In this document: piece by piece, positions 9,718 through 18,193 of the stretch
How the letters are laid out: the number at the start of each line of letters is the position of its first letter
Numbering within the stretch: position 1 is the stretch's first letter
DNA from: Deltaproteobacteria bacterium
GTDB taxonomy: Bacteria > Desulfobacterota > Dissulfuribacteria > Dissulfuribacterales > QOAL01
Assembly: GCA_027003115.1 (NCBI GenBank)
Contig: JALWYS010000191.1
Span: 2,857-36,098, forward strand
Direction of reading: 5' to 3'
Length of the DNA: 33,242 nt
Translations under genes and position numbers: made by a program
The notes under the pieces: generated by a model
Databases searched by the model: none
What the model saw: only the letters and a program-made list of their open reading frames with translations
Told to the model about the DNA's origin: nothing

Positions 9718-11256
9718 TCACTTTTTTCTAAATTCAAAAATCGTCTTAAATATTCCAGTGGGCTCCCACGAGACCTTGAGGGCGCGTTCTCCTGTCACCC
9801 TGAACGGATGGGCAACCTCGATTCCGCAAATCCCTGCTATCTGGTCGTCTTTTACAAGGAGAGGGATGAAATCCCTGATTATCTTGGGTATGCGCTTTAC
9901 AATAAGAAAATCCTTGAGCTTAACAGGCTCCTTGAAACCATATGGGAAAAATCTGTCCCCTGGTCTCCTAAAACGGACACCAAGAGGCATGAGATCATTA
10001 TTATATCCCAAAAATATTGGTCTCGGATAGGATAAATTCCTGGAAAGCCAATATCCAATTGGTAAAAAATCTGTTTCCCTTAATTTAATCATTCCAAGAG
10101 CCGGGCCAAGGTCTATGTCTCCAGGGCCTTGGATCAAGGGCATCTCCCGTGTGCTATCTGACTTAAGCTTCTTGACAAAGTCACAGGAGATGAGGAGGTG
10201 ATCGTAAATGCGCACAGCAATGAAACCATCAGGGAGCCTGTAAGTTGATGAGGGGGTATCATCTCTTACCATGTGTTCCATCTTAAGGATGTGGTCAGAG
10301 ACAACCCTTTCCCTGGAAACCCCCGCATCTTTTAATCCAAAAAGCAGGACCCTTCGAAGAATGGAAGAAGGTTCACGAGATAGCCTGTCGATCCTTAAAA
10401 CCACCAAGGTTTCAGAAGCTTTTCCTCCATTTCTTTCTTGAAGGTCCTGCCGCGCACCTTCATAGGCCTTCCTTGCAAGCGTCATAAGGGCTTCTTCATC
10501 CTCTTGAAGCAGTATGGCAGTCCTTGAAAGGGATTTTGAGATGGAAGGGTTGAAATGTTTTCGTATAACCGGGATAAGGAGCTGCCTCACCTTGTTTCTT
10601 GTGTATTTGCCTTCAAGGTTTGACGAGTCTGTCACAAAGCCGATTCCCGTTCGGGAAAGGTGTTCAAGAATTTCCCTTTTAGTGGCAAAGAGAATGGGTC
10701 TTATGATGCCGTCATCCCGTCTAACTTTTATACCAGAAAGGCCCTCAAGGGATGCTCCCCTCATAAACCTGATTATCAACTCTTCAGCCTGGTCATCTGC
10801 AGTATGACCAGTAGCTATTACATCAATGGCATTTTTCCCGGCCACATCCTTCAGAAATTGGTAGCGGAGTCTTCTTGCCGCATCCTGAATGCCAAGGCCT
10901 CTTTTTTGGGAAAGTTCCTTCACATCTCCTTTTCCCAAAAAGAAGGGGATATGGTTTTCCTGGCATATCTTTTTCGAAAAGGCTGCATCCCTGTCCGCCT
11001 CGGCCCCTCTGAGCCCGTGGTGAAAGTGAGCGGCATAAAGCTGGAATCCTGCCCTTTTGGAAAGGAGAAAGAGCAGATTCAACAGGCAGACAGAATCTGG
11101 CCCACCTGAAAGGGCAACAAGGACCGAGTTTACATGGTTTATGAGCCTAAAATTTCGGACAAAGCCCTTGAATTTTTTGAACAGGGGAGAGTTTTTGCCT
11201 TTTGACAGGTCAAACTTTAAAGGGGACCGACCGCCCCCTTCCTTTAGCAGGCTCAC
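9718..11256 (-). CDS. tilS: tRNA(Ile)-lysidine synthase TilS
   Basis: TilS converts C34 of the CAU-anticodon tRNA-Ile to lysidine, so that the tRNA reads AUA. The protein is 512 residues, slightly long for the family. The N-type PP-loop SGGPDS is at 50-55. AAHFHHGLRGAEADRDA and ATGHTADDQAEELIIRFMRGASLEGLSGI, typical of the TilS core, are present in order. The C-terminal region carries the FRRPGDRFFPYGF segment found in the TilS C-terminal domains. The GTG start overlaps the stop of the upstream FKBP gene (GTGA). About 25 residues precede the usual N-terminus, so initiation slightly further in cannot be excluded. Confidence 0.94.
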   Translation of the reverse strand: MSLLKEGGGRSPLKFDLSKGKNSPLFKKFKGFVRNFRLINHVNSVLVALSGGPDSVCLLNLLFLLSKRAGFQLYAAHFHHGLRGAEADRDAAFSKKICQENHIPFFLGKGDVKELSQKRGLGIQDAARRLRYQFLKDVAGKNAIDVIATGHTADDQAEELIIRFMRGASLEGLSGIKVRRDDGIIRPILFATKREILEHLSRTGIGFVTDSSNLEGKYTRNKVRQLLIPVIRKHFNPSISKSLSRTAILLQEDEEALMTLARKAYEGARQDLQERNGGKASETLVVLRIDRLSREPSSILRRVLLFGLKDAGVSRERVVSDHILKMEHMVRDDTPSSTYRLPDGFIAVRIYDHLLISCDFVKKLKSDSTREMPLIQGPGDIDLGPALGMIKLRETDFLPIGYWLSRNLSYPRPIFLGYNNDLMPLGVRFRRPGDRFFPYGFKEPVKLKDFLIVKRIPKIIRDFIPLLVKDDQIAGICGIEVAHPFRVTGERALKVSWEPTGIFKTIFEFRKK

Positions 11257-11732
11257 CCTCCGCCTCTGCTAAAGTTGACCGCCCTTAGAATGTCCATGGC
11301 AGAGGCGGCCCGTACGGAGAGTATCTGGGCCTTTAAAAGCAGTTCCTTTCCTGCGGCAGGATGGTTGAAATCCGCAAGGACACTGTCTTCCCTGAGTTCC
11401 TTCACCATGAATCTCACAGGCTGACCTTGGGTATTTATTTCTTCATAGAGCTCGCCCTCTTTCAGGGCCTCGGGTCTTCTGATTTGGGAAAGGGGCAGCT
11501 CGTTTACAAGGCTTTCATCCCTTTTCCCAAATCCCTGTTCAGGTGGAATGGAGACCTCTACCTCATCACCTTCCGAGAGCTGAAATATTGCCCTTTCAAG
11601 GGCTGGAATGACAGGTTCCCTGCCGTAAAGAAATTCTGTCTTGAATATCCTTGAAAGCTCTGGCGGAGTGGTGCCGTCTTTGACCTCAAGCATATATTGT
11701 ATCTGGACAACCGTATCGTTTTCTACTTTCAT
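11253..11732 (-). CDS. FKBP-type peptidyl-prolyl cis-trans isomerase (SlyD/SlpA-like)
   Basis: A 159-residue cytoplasmic prolyl isomerase/chaperone of the SlyD/SlpA group. It begins MKVENDTVVQIQYMLEVKDG, has an inserted flap domain in the middle, and closes with DFNHPAAGKELLLKAQILSVR, the usual end of the FKBP fold in this group. There is no His-rich metal-binding tail like that of E. coli SlyD. The frame is open ten codons further upstream, but the ATG at 11732 has a GAGGAGA ribosome site. A TATAAT hexamer at 11761-11766 (minus strand) would put the transcript start downstream of the longer start codon. It is first in the run leading to tilS. Confidence 0.9.
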   Translation of the reverse strand: MKVENDTVVQIQYMLEVKDGTTPPELSRIFKTEFLYGREPVIPALERAIFQLSEGDEVEVSIPPEQGFGKRDESLVNELPLSQIRRPEALKEGELYEEINTQGQPVRFMVKELREDSVLADFNHPAAGKELLLKAQILSVRAASAMDILRAVNFSRGGG

Positions 11733-11760
11733 TTCGTTTCTCCTCGTTAAGGGATAAACC

Positions 11761-11766
11761 ATTATA
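11761..11766 (-). promoter_or_regulatory. Candidate -10 box for the FKBP-tilS operon
   Basis: Read on the minus strand the sequence is a perfect TATAAT, 28 bases before the ATG of the FKBP gene. A -35 hexamer is weak (TTAAGA-like at a 16-base spacing). The position supports the shorter FKBP start. Seen directly; promoter activity is inference. Confidence 0.45.
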
Positions 11767-11815
11767 AACCAAATGAAAATTTTCTTAAAGTGGTTTTCAA
11801 GCCGTGGCCTTGTAC

Positions 11816-11844
11816 TTTACAATAATTTGAAAAATGATTATACA
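11816..11844 (+). promoter_or_regulatory. Sigma-70-type promoter for tRNA-Arg
   Basis: TTTACA at 11816-11821 and TATACA at 11839-11844 are separated by exactly 17 bases. The -10 box lies 21 bases before the first base of the tRNA. Five of six -35 bases and four of six -10 bases match consensus. It diverges from the candidate FKBP promoter. Confidence 0.55.
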
Positions 11845-11865
11845 AGGCCTTGGATTTTTTTCCAG

Positions 11866-11942
<77 letters not shown>

Positions 11943-12050
11943 AACCATGTATTGACAGGGGGGATGATGCCACTCGTTCCTCCTTTTTTGTTGCCCTGGA
12001 GAAATAAAGACTTCCTGGCCTGATACCACTTATCATAAAAGGCACTCATC

Positions 12051-14210
12051 GTGACTCTTAATCCCTTGAAATTAACACCTTTCCAGCGCGTCATTGCAAG
12101 CCTGCTGCTTGGAATATTTTTTGGCATCTTTCTTGGTGAACCCGCAGGGAAGCTAAACATTATAGGGAACATCTACATAAAACTCCTCCAGATGACGGTA
12201 ATTCCATATATAATGGTTTCACTCATTGGTGGGCTTGGACGGCTTGATCTGAAGATGGCAAGGCTTGTGGGAATCCGGGGAGGAGGACTCATTTTGTTTC
12301 TGTGGGTTCTTACCGCTGTGACCTTGACCTTTCTGCCCCTTGCATATCCAGAGTGGACCTCTTCATCCTTTTTCAGCACAAGCATGGTGGCAGAGGCCAA
12401 GAAAATAAACTTTCTGGATCTATACATACCTGCAAATCCCTTCTATGCCATGGCGCACACCATAGTGCCTGCCATAGTGGTCTTTAGCATATTTCTTGGA
12501 GTGGCTCTAATAACAGTGGAAAACAGAAAGGGCTTTATTCTAAGTATGAAGAATCTTAGTGATGCCCTCATGAAGATGGCATCTGTTGTGGCAAAAAGTG
12601 CGCCCATAGGCATCTTTGCCCTTTCTGCAGCAGCAGCCGGAACCCTCCATGTCTCCGAGCTGAGCCGTCTGCAGGTGTATCTCTGGGTCTACTTGGCTGC
12701 ATGGCTCATACTGGCCTTCTTTGCACTTCCAATGCTTGTAGCGAGGGCTACTCCCTTCAAGTATTCCGAGGTGATTAAGGATGCTCGCTTGGCAATGGTA
12801 ACCGCCTTTGCAACCGGCACTGTGCTGGTGGTCCTTCCAATGATCGCTGAAAAGACAAAGGCCCTTCTAAAGAAAAAGGGCATGAAGGATGCCATAACGG
12901 TGTCTGCAGTGGATGCCCTTGTACCAACTGCCTACAGCTTTCCCAGTGTTGGCACCATCCTTGGAATAGGCTTTGTGCTCTTTGCCTCCTGGTTCGTGGG
13001 CTCACCCCTTGGCATCTCCGACTATCCTGCTTTCTGCATACTTGGAATACTTACTGCCTTTGGCTCCATGGCAGTGGCAATACCCTTCATGCTGGATTTC
13101 TTCAAACTTCCGGCCGACCTCTTTCAACTCTACCTTTTGGGCAGTGTCTTCACCATGCGTTTTGCAACGGCCCTTGCGGCCATGCACGGGGTTATAATCT
13201 GTCTCCTTGGGGCATGTGCAATGGCTGGCAAGCTAAGCCTGCGAAAAATGGTGGAGGTGGCTGCAATAAGCCTTTGCATAACGGCAATTGTCATGGCAGG
13301 TCTAGGTTTTGTATTAACCCGGGTGATACCCTACGAATACACCGGTTATAAGACCTTGGTGAATATGGAGCTCCTAGGGCCCTTGGCAAAGGTCAAAAAG
13401 GGTGGCCCTATAAGCCCCCTTTCAAAGGCAGAACTGGCTGAGCCCAGGCTTAAGGTCATAAGGGCAAGGGGAAGTCTGCGTGTGGGGTATTCCAAGGACA
13501 GGTTGCCCTTTGCCTTCGTAAACGCCAAGGGACACGTGGTTGGATACGACATGGAGCTCATGCATGCCCTTGCCAGGGATCTTGGTGTTTCCCTTGAGAT
13601 AGTGAAGATTGAATGGCCAAAGATAGAAGATGCGCTTGATAGCGGCATCATAGACCTTGCGGTTGGAGGAATAAGTGTAAGTCCCAGGAGGGCCCTTCAC
13701 TTTGTCTTTTCAAGGAGCTATCTGGATGAATATCTTGGTCTGGTGGTGCGTGATTACAGACGAAACGAATTTTCATCCCTGGACAAGATCCGATCCATGA
13801 AGGGCCTGACCCTTGGTGTCACACCTTTTAGGTTAAAGGAAGGAGCTGGCCAGCGGCTATTCCCAAATGCGAGGCTGGTTGTGGTGAAATCTCCCAGGGA
13901 ATTTTTCAAGGGAAAGGTCAAGGATGTGGATGCAATGCTTTACACAGCCCAGACGGCTACTGCCTGGACGCTAATATATCCAGAGTGGACTGTGGTTGTT
14001 CCAAAGGGTTTAAAATATGAGTGCCCCATGGCCTTTGCCCTTCCCCATGACCAGGTGGAGTGGACATGGTATGTAAATACATGGCTTGAGACCGAGGTGA
14101 AATCAGGGCTTACAAAAAGCGTGTACGATTACTGGATACTAGGAAAGAAAGAGAAAAATAAAAAGGGCAGGTGGTCCATTGCCAAGGACGTTTTAGGATG
14201 GATCAAGTAA
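12051..14210 (+). CDS. Dicarboxylate/amino-acid symporter-like membrane protein fused to a C-terminal family-3 solute-binding domain
   Basis: A 719-residue two-part protein. Residues 1 to about 400 resemble the sodium:dicarboxylate symporter (SDF/DAACS) fold: QMTVIPYIMVSLIGGLGRLD at 47-66 matches the family's TM2 region, with re-entrant-hairpin-like segments at about 250-265 and 335-350. An extra hydrophobic helix at about 404-424 follows. Residues about 465-700 are an SBP_bac_3 domain: RGSLRVGYSKDRLPFAF, GYDMELMHALARDLG, DLAVGGISVSPRRA. SDF proteins normally end in the cytoplasm, so the additional helix should place the binding domain in the periplasm (inference). The family substrate/sodium motifs are altered: an NMDGT-like motif is replaced by PSVGT (297-302), and the TM8 DRxRTxxN pattern reads SVFTMRFAT. 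Substrate is therefore uncertain. The start is GTG; the ribosome site is weak. Confidence 0.85.
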   Translation: MTLNPLKLTPFQRVIASLLLGIFFGIFLGEPAGKLNIIGNIYIKLLQMTVIPYIMVSLIGGLGRLDLKMARLVGIRGGGLILFLWVLTAVTLTFLPLAYPEWTSSSFFSTSMVAEAKKINFLDLYIPANPFYAMAHTIVPAIVVFSIFLGVALITVENRKGFILSMKNLSDALMKMASVVAKSAPIGIFALSAAAAGTLHVSELSRLQVYLWVYLAAWLILAFFALPMLVARATPFKYSEVIKDARLAMVTAFATGTVLVVLPMIAEKTKALLKKKGMKDAITVSAVDALVPTAYSFPSVGTILGIGFVLFASWFVGSPLGISDYPAFCILGILTAFGSMAVAIPFMLDFFKLPADLFQLYLLGSVFTMRFATALAAMHGVIICLLGACAMAGKLSLRKMVEVAAISLCITAIVMAGLGFVLTRVIPYEYTGYKTLVNMELLGPLAKVKKGGPISPLSKAELAEPRLKVIRARGSLRVGYSKDRLPFAFVNAKGHVVGYDMELMHALARDLGVSLEIVKIEWPKIEDALDSGIIDLAVGGISVSPRRALHFVFSRSYLDEYLGLVVRDYRRNEFSSLDKIRSMKGLTLGVTPFRLKEGAGQRLFPNARLVVVKSPREFFKGKVKDVDAMLYTAQTATAWTLIYPEWTVVVPKGLKYECPMAFALPHDQVEWTWYVNTWLETEVKSGLTKSVYDYWILGKKEKNKKGRWSIAKDVLGWIK

Positions 14211-14243
14211 GTTTCTAATCTTTGTACTGTTCAACCAATATGT

Positions 14244-14265
14244 TGACAAGGGTTAAGCCTTGTCA
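14244..14265. repeat. 8-bp inverted repeat between transporter and ligase genes
   Basis: TGACAAGG and its exact complement CCTTGTCA are separated by GTTAAG, in the 91-base gap between the fusion transporter and the ATP-grasp gene. No T-tract follows, so it is not an intrinsic terminator. It could be an operator or a leader hairpin. Function unknown. Confidence 0.6.
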
Positions 14266-14301
14266 GATAACGTTTCAAATAAAAGGAAGGATGGTTTTTT
14301 T

Positions 14302-15282
14302 ATGGAAAAATACATAGCCCAGGGATGGATACTTTACAGGCCTGATAAGAGCCTTGTTAAACAGGAAGATTATGAAATAGAGCGTCTAAAAGAGACGGCG
14401 CCCAGGTATGGTTACAAGGTCGAGGTGGTAAACCCGGATGAGCTTTCCTTCATCATAGGAATGGGTGGCAAGCCAGACCTTTTTCTGCGCGGAGAACATG
14501 TGGACAGGCTGCCAGATTTTGTGATTCCAAGAATGGGGTCTGCCACCAGTTATTTTGCCCTAGCAGTGCTCAGACACCTTGAAAAGCTAGGCATCTACAG
14601 CCTCAACAGCTCGTCAGCCGTGGCCCTTGCCCAGGACAAGCTGCTCCATCTTCAGAGGCTTTCCGATGCAGGACTGCCAGTTCCCAAGACAATACTCGTG
14701 CAGTTTCCGGTAAACATCGACCTTATCGAAAAGGAGATAGGGTTTCCCACTGTGGTAAAAACCAGGGTAGGCACCCAGGGAAGCGGAGTGCATCTTTGCG
14801 AGACACGCCAGGCCCTTAATGATCTTCTTCAGTTCGTAGAGGCCAACAACCCAGAGGCAGAGCTATTTCTTCAGCAGTTTCTTCCAGAGAGCAGGGGCAG
14901 GGACGTGAGGGTGCTGTCAGTGGGTGGGCTTATCGTTGGAGCCATGGAGAGAAAGGCGGCTGAAGGCTTTAAATCCAACTACTCCCAGGGTGGGAGCGCA
15001 GTCCCCTTTGAGTATGGCCCCAAGAACCAGCTGGCAGTGGCAGACACCATGAAGGTTCTGGGCATGGACATGGCTGGACTGGATTACCTGTACGACGACG
15101 AGGTGGGCATGAGGATTCTTGAAGTCAACTCTTCCCCGGGGTTTGAAGGCCTGGAGAAGACGTGCAAGGTGGACGTTGCAGCTGCCGTGTTCAGGTTTCT
15201 GGACGTAAAGCTCAAGATTTCCAATAAGCACAAGGCAAAGGTGCTTGGATGGAGCAGGCCTTCAGAGTGTATGCCCAATTAG
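14302..15282 (+). CDS. RimK-like ATP-grasp ligase
   Basis: A 326-residue ATP-grasp enzyme related to RimK, whose members attach glutamate or similar amino acids to carboxyl groups of proteins or small molecules. The N-terminal pre-ATP-grasp region (about 35-105) resembles RimK (VNPDELSF, DFVIPRMGS). ATP-grasp features are QDKLLHLQRLSDAGLPVPKT (111-130), the glycine-rich lid KTRVGTQGSGVHL (153-165), RDVRVLSVGG (200-209) and the metal-binding RILEVNSSPGFEG (271-283) with Glu274 and Asn276. The ATG at 14302 is preceded by AAGGAAGG. A longer TTG start at 14260 lies within the inverted repeat and is unlikely. The substrate cannot be read from the sequence. The neighbouring acidic-amino-acid-type transporter makes glutamate a plausible one (inference). 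Confidence 0.88.
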   Translation: MEKYIAQGWILYRPDKSLVKQEDYEIERLKETAPRYGYKVEVVNPDELSFIIGMGGKPDLFLRGEHVDRLPDFVIPRMGSATSYFALAVLRHLEKLGIYSLNSSSAVALAQDKLLHLQRLSDAGLPVPKTILVQFPVNIDLIEKEIGFPTVVKTRVGTQGSGVHLCETRQALNDLLQFVEANNPEAELFLQQFLPESRGRDVRVLSVGGLIVGAMERKAAEGFKSNYSQGGSAVPFEYGPKNQLAVADTMKVLGMDMAGLDYLYDDEVGMRILEVNSSPGFEGLEKTCKVDVAAAVFRFLDVKLKISNKHKAKVLGWSRPSECMPN

Positions 15283-15421
15283 CAACAGGATTAAAGGCGC
15301 TTTATAGGATTGTCTTGCCTTGGTATATCTTGTTTATTATGTACTTTTTTATCAAGACTTGGCTATAAAAACCTGTCTGTTATTTCAAGCAGGGTCGTCA
15401 AAAAAAGGAGGTAAGCCCAAC

Positions 15422-15952
15422 ATGGTTCGCAGTTTAGTGGTCTTTCTCATGGCAGCATTTTTGCTGGTAAGCTGCTCAAGCCTGCGTGTCAGCAGCGATT
15501 ACAACCCCAGTTTCAATTTTTCCAAGCTCAAAACCTTTGCCATTGTTTACAACAGGCAAGGAAACTCACCCATGCAGCAACGAATAGTAGAGGCCTTGAC
15601 CCACGAGTTCAAGGCCAAGGGTTACGTTCCAGCTCCTAGGGAAAAGGCGGATTTCTTTGTGGTCTTTCATACCAACATCAAGAACAAACGCCAGGTGGTG
15701 ACTGATTACCAAAGGGTTGGGCTCTATCCTTACGGCTTTGGAACCTATGCAATGGTTCCCATTCAGAGGGAGTATGAGTACAAGGAAGGCAAAATAATCG
15801 TAGATGCCCTTGATCCAAAGACCAAAAACATATTTTGGAGAGGAATTGCCACAGACAGGTTGAAGTCGTACAAGACTCCCCAGGAACGCATGAAATACGC
15901 AATGGAGGTGGCAAGGGAGCTTTTAAAATCCTTTCCTCCGGCACAGCGATAA
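15422..15952 (+). CDS. DUF4136 lipoprotein
   Basis: A 176-residue predicted lipoprotein. The signal peptide MVRSLVVFLMAAFLLVSC ends in a lipobox with Cys18, so the mature protein should be lipid-anchored. The mature part starts with DYNPSFNFSKLKTFA, the hallmark of DUF4136 proteins. It later has the usual GKIIVDALDPKTKNIFWRG region near residue 120-140, before a helical C-terminus. Family function is unknown; members are envelope proteins. A strong AAAGGAGGT site lies at 15404-15412, which fixes the ATG at 15422 over longer frames. A terminator follows at 16003, so the gene closes this plus-strand group. Confidence 0.88.
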   Translation: MVRSLVVFLMAAFLLVSCSSLRVSSDYNPSFNFSKLKTFAIVYNRQGNSPMQQRIVEALTHEFKAKGYVPAPREKADFFVVFHTNIKNKRQVVTDYQRVGLYPYGFGTYAMVPIQREYEYKEGKIIVDALDPKTKNIFWRGIATDRLKSYKTPQERMKYAMEVARELLKSFPPAQR

Positions 15953-16002
15953 AAGTGCTAATATCAGGCAACAAATAGAAAAATAGAATCGGTTATGTTT
16001 AT

Positions 16003-16045
16003 GGGGCTGATATTGGGCCGTAAAGGCCGTTTCAGCCCCTTTTTT
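16003..16045 (+). terminator. Rho-independent terminator after the DUF4136 gene
   Basis: GGGGCTGA (16003-16010) pairs with TCAGCCCC (16032-16039). An inner GGCC/GGCC pairing lies inside the loop, and a run of six T follows (16040-16045). The orientation fits the plus-strand lipoprotein gene. There is no matching T-run for the convergent minus-strand gene. Confidence 0.85.
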
Positions 16046-16058
16046 GTTCTTGGCACGT

Positions 16059-16739
16059 TTAGTTTTTCCGTCCTGTAGCCAGGAATACCGGAAACACCTT
16101 TGTCACTCCAGCCTCGGTTGTCTTTTTCATTTTGTGTGCCGTAAGTATCTTTATCTCCTTAAACCCAATATCAGAAAGTAGCTTCCTTATTTCTTCCCTT
16201 TCAAAACCGAAATGGGCTACACCGGGTACATCCTTGCCATGGAAATCACCATCTTCTTTGTCAAGGTCTGCAATCGCAAGCCAGCCACCAGGCCTTAAGA
16301 GCTGATAAAATCTGTGGAGGAGTTCCTTGACTGGGCCAATGTGGTGGAGTGTCATGCTTGAAAAGATGAGGTCCAGCTCCTTCAAAAAAGGTGCGGAGTC
16401 AAGTTGGCCATCTGTAAGATCCATCTGGTAAGTGGAGATGTTGTGTGGCTCTGGTTGCATGGCCAGTTTTTCCTCAAGGACCTTTAACATCTGCCTTGAA
16501 GTATCCACCGCCACTATCCTCTTTACATAGGGTGCAAGGGAAATGGAGATGATTCCTGTGCCACATCCATACTCCATGCATGAAAATTTTGGGCTTAAGT
16601 CAACGTTTTCCCTTATTGCACTTGTCACGGCCCGGGCCAGTTCAACCCTTGCAGGTTTTTCATCCCAGGTCTTTGCTGCCTTGTCGAAGTAATTGGTTTT
16701 CTTGTCCATTTTCTTGCAGTCTACACCTTTTGTACTCAT
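16059..16739 (-). CDS. Class I SAM-dependent methyltransferase
   Basis: A 226-residue soluble methyltransferase of the Methyltransf_11/25 type. Motif I is MEYGCGTGIISISLA (about 55-69). The acidic end of strand beta-2 is IVAVDTS, motif II is around LDLIFSSMTLHHIG, and motif III is LLRPGGWLAIADLDKEDG. The His-rich segment GVAHFGFEREEI and the C-terminal strand order are typical. The substrate cannot be deduced. The start could also be the ATG at 16709, which would begin MDKKTNYFDKAAKTWDE; neither start has a good ribosome site. It stands alone on the minus strand, convergent with the lipoprotein gene and divergent from the ATPase gene. Confidence 0.85.
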   Translation of the reverse strand: MSTKGVDCKKMDKKTNYFDKAAKTWDEKPARVELARAVTSAIRENVDLSPKFSCMEYGCGTGIISISLAPYVKRIVAVDTSRQMLKVLEEKLAMQPEPHNISTYQMDLTDGQLDSAPFLKELDLIFSSMTLHHIGPVKELLHRFYQLLRPGGWLAIADLDKEDGDFHGKDVPGVAHFGFEREEIRKLLSDIGFKEIKILTAHKMKKTTEAGVTKVFPVFLATGRKN

Positions 16740-16972
16740 TTGGGACAGTTGTTTCTCGGCCCTCTTTATAAATCATATTCTTTTTTGTTTTAAGCCATAG
16801 AATGTCTTCTTTATACGTTTAACAAAAAAGTAAGACAATGGTGATTGACTAAGAACTTGCAAGTACGCTTTTTGAAACTGGATAAAAAATCAGTCAAAAA
16901 GGCTTGTATGAGGAGGCAAAATAAATTACGTTATTAAAATAATTAATATAGCATAATTTTATTTTGGTGGCC

Positions 16973-18178
16973 ATGGCCCAAAACCCTTTCATAGTTCAAA
17001 GGCCCATAAAGTATGGGGAGCCTTTTTGCGACAGAAGGCCAGAGATGCAGCAGCTTGAGCAGGCTGCCAACAGGTCAGAGGCGGTTTGCATACTGTCCAT
17101 TCGGCGTTTTGGCAAAACCTCCCTGGTAAATCAGGTTATTGGAAGGCTTGAAGAAGCTGGTTGGCTTAGCATTCGTCTTGATCTTAGCCGTTGTTTCTCA
17201 TTGCGTTCAATGACCAGGGAATTTGAAAAGGCGCTCTTTTCTCTTGAAGGCAAATGGAGAAGATTGCTGGAGGGGCTTAAAAGTGTTTCCAGAATAAGGC
17301 CCCAACTTGGTATTGATCCTCTAACAAGCCAGCCCTCCATTGGCTTTGACTTTTCAAGGCCAGTTGATGAGATGGAGCAGCTCAAATACATACTGGAAAA
17401 GATTGTCAGCCTTCCTGAAAGGGCAGAAAGCGGAATTCGCCTTTGCCTTGTCCTTGACGAATTCCAAAACATAAGAAAGATAGACCCGAAACGGGATCTG
17501 GAATGGCTTTTTCGCTCGGTATTTCAGGAACGCGGCCGTTTTTTTGTGCCTTTTTTGCTGGGTTCTGAGCGCCATCTTTTGAATATGATGATTCGTGATG
17601 AGTCATCTGCCTTTTTCAAGAGTGTTACTCCCATGACCCTGGAGGTTTTGCCAGAAGGGGAGGTTGTCTCCTTCGTCAAGAACCATTTCAAATCTGGGCT
17701 TGGGCTGGACGTTCCAGAAGGCCGCATAAAAGGCATATACCGGATATTTGGCGGGCATCCTTTTGCCATAAACTGGTACTGGGCAGAGATATGGGATCTT
17801 CAGGAAAGAAGCGGCAAACCAGAGCCCACTGAAACGTGGGTGGAAGTGGCAATAAAAATAATCTTGAATCAGCGGGATTATTATGAGGCCATGAACAGTC
17901 GTCTGCCCATTGGGGCCAGAAAGGTGCTCTTTGCCATAGCTGCCAACGAGCCTGTAAAAAAGGTCTATTCCAGGAAATTCATGGTTGAGACCTTAGGCAT
18001 GGCACAGGGAAGCCTGCAAAGCGCCATAAAGGTCCTTTTCGAGGAGGACAAGATCCGAAAGACACCAAGGGGGCTGGTGATAAACGATCCTCTTGAGAGG
18101 TTGTCCATTGCCGTCTCAGAGCTTGATGAAGAGGCCATTGCGGCCTTTGTAAGGGAAAGAATAGATATTGGTAAATAG
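16973..18178 (+). CDS. AAA family ATPase (archaeal-type ATPase_2-like)
   Basis: A 401-residue P-loop ATPase that begins NPFIVQRPIKYGEPFCDRRPE, the usual lead-in of the AAA_14/ATPase_2-like group of signalling ATPases. Walker A is the atypical SIRRFGKTSL (42-51), and Walker B is LCLVLDEFQNI (157-167). The C-terminal part resembles the helical/winged-helix region of these proteins (KVYSRKFMVETLGMAQGSLQSAIKVLFEEDKI), which often binds nucleic acid or a partner. I chose the ATG at 16973; GTG and TTG codons 6-9 bases upstream are possible and no clear ribosome site is seen. The exonuclease gene follows after 15 bases, so the two are likely co-expressed. Cellular role unknown. Confidence 0.8.
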   Translation: MAQNPFIVQRPIKYGEPFCDRRPEMQQLEQAANRSEAVCILSIRRFGKTSLVNQVIGRLEEAGWLSIRLDLSRCFSLRSMTREFEKALFSLEGKWRRLLEGLKSVSRIRPQLGIDPLTSQPSIGFDFSRPVDEMEQLKYILEKIVSLPERAESGIRLCLVLDEFQNIRKIDPKRDLEWLFRSVFQERGRFFVPFLLGSERHLLNMMIRDESSAFFKSVTPMTLEVLPEGEVVSFVKNHFKSGLGLDVPEGRIKGIYRIFGGHPFAINWYWAEIWDLQERSGKPEPTETWVEVAIKIILNQRDYYEAMNSRLPIGARKVLFAIAANEPVKKVYSRKFMVETLGMAQGSLQSAIKVLFEEDKIRKTPRGLVINDPLERLSIAVSELDEEAIAAFVRERIDIGK

Positions 18179-18193
18179 GCAGGTGGGAAGGCC

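Noticed and set aside
16855-16864. ACTTGCAAGT palindrome upstream of the ATPase gene
   Set aside because: Ten bases, no extension, no matching second copy nearby; expected by chance in a window of this size.
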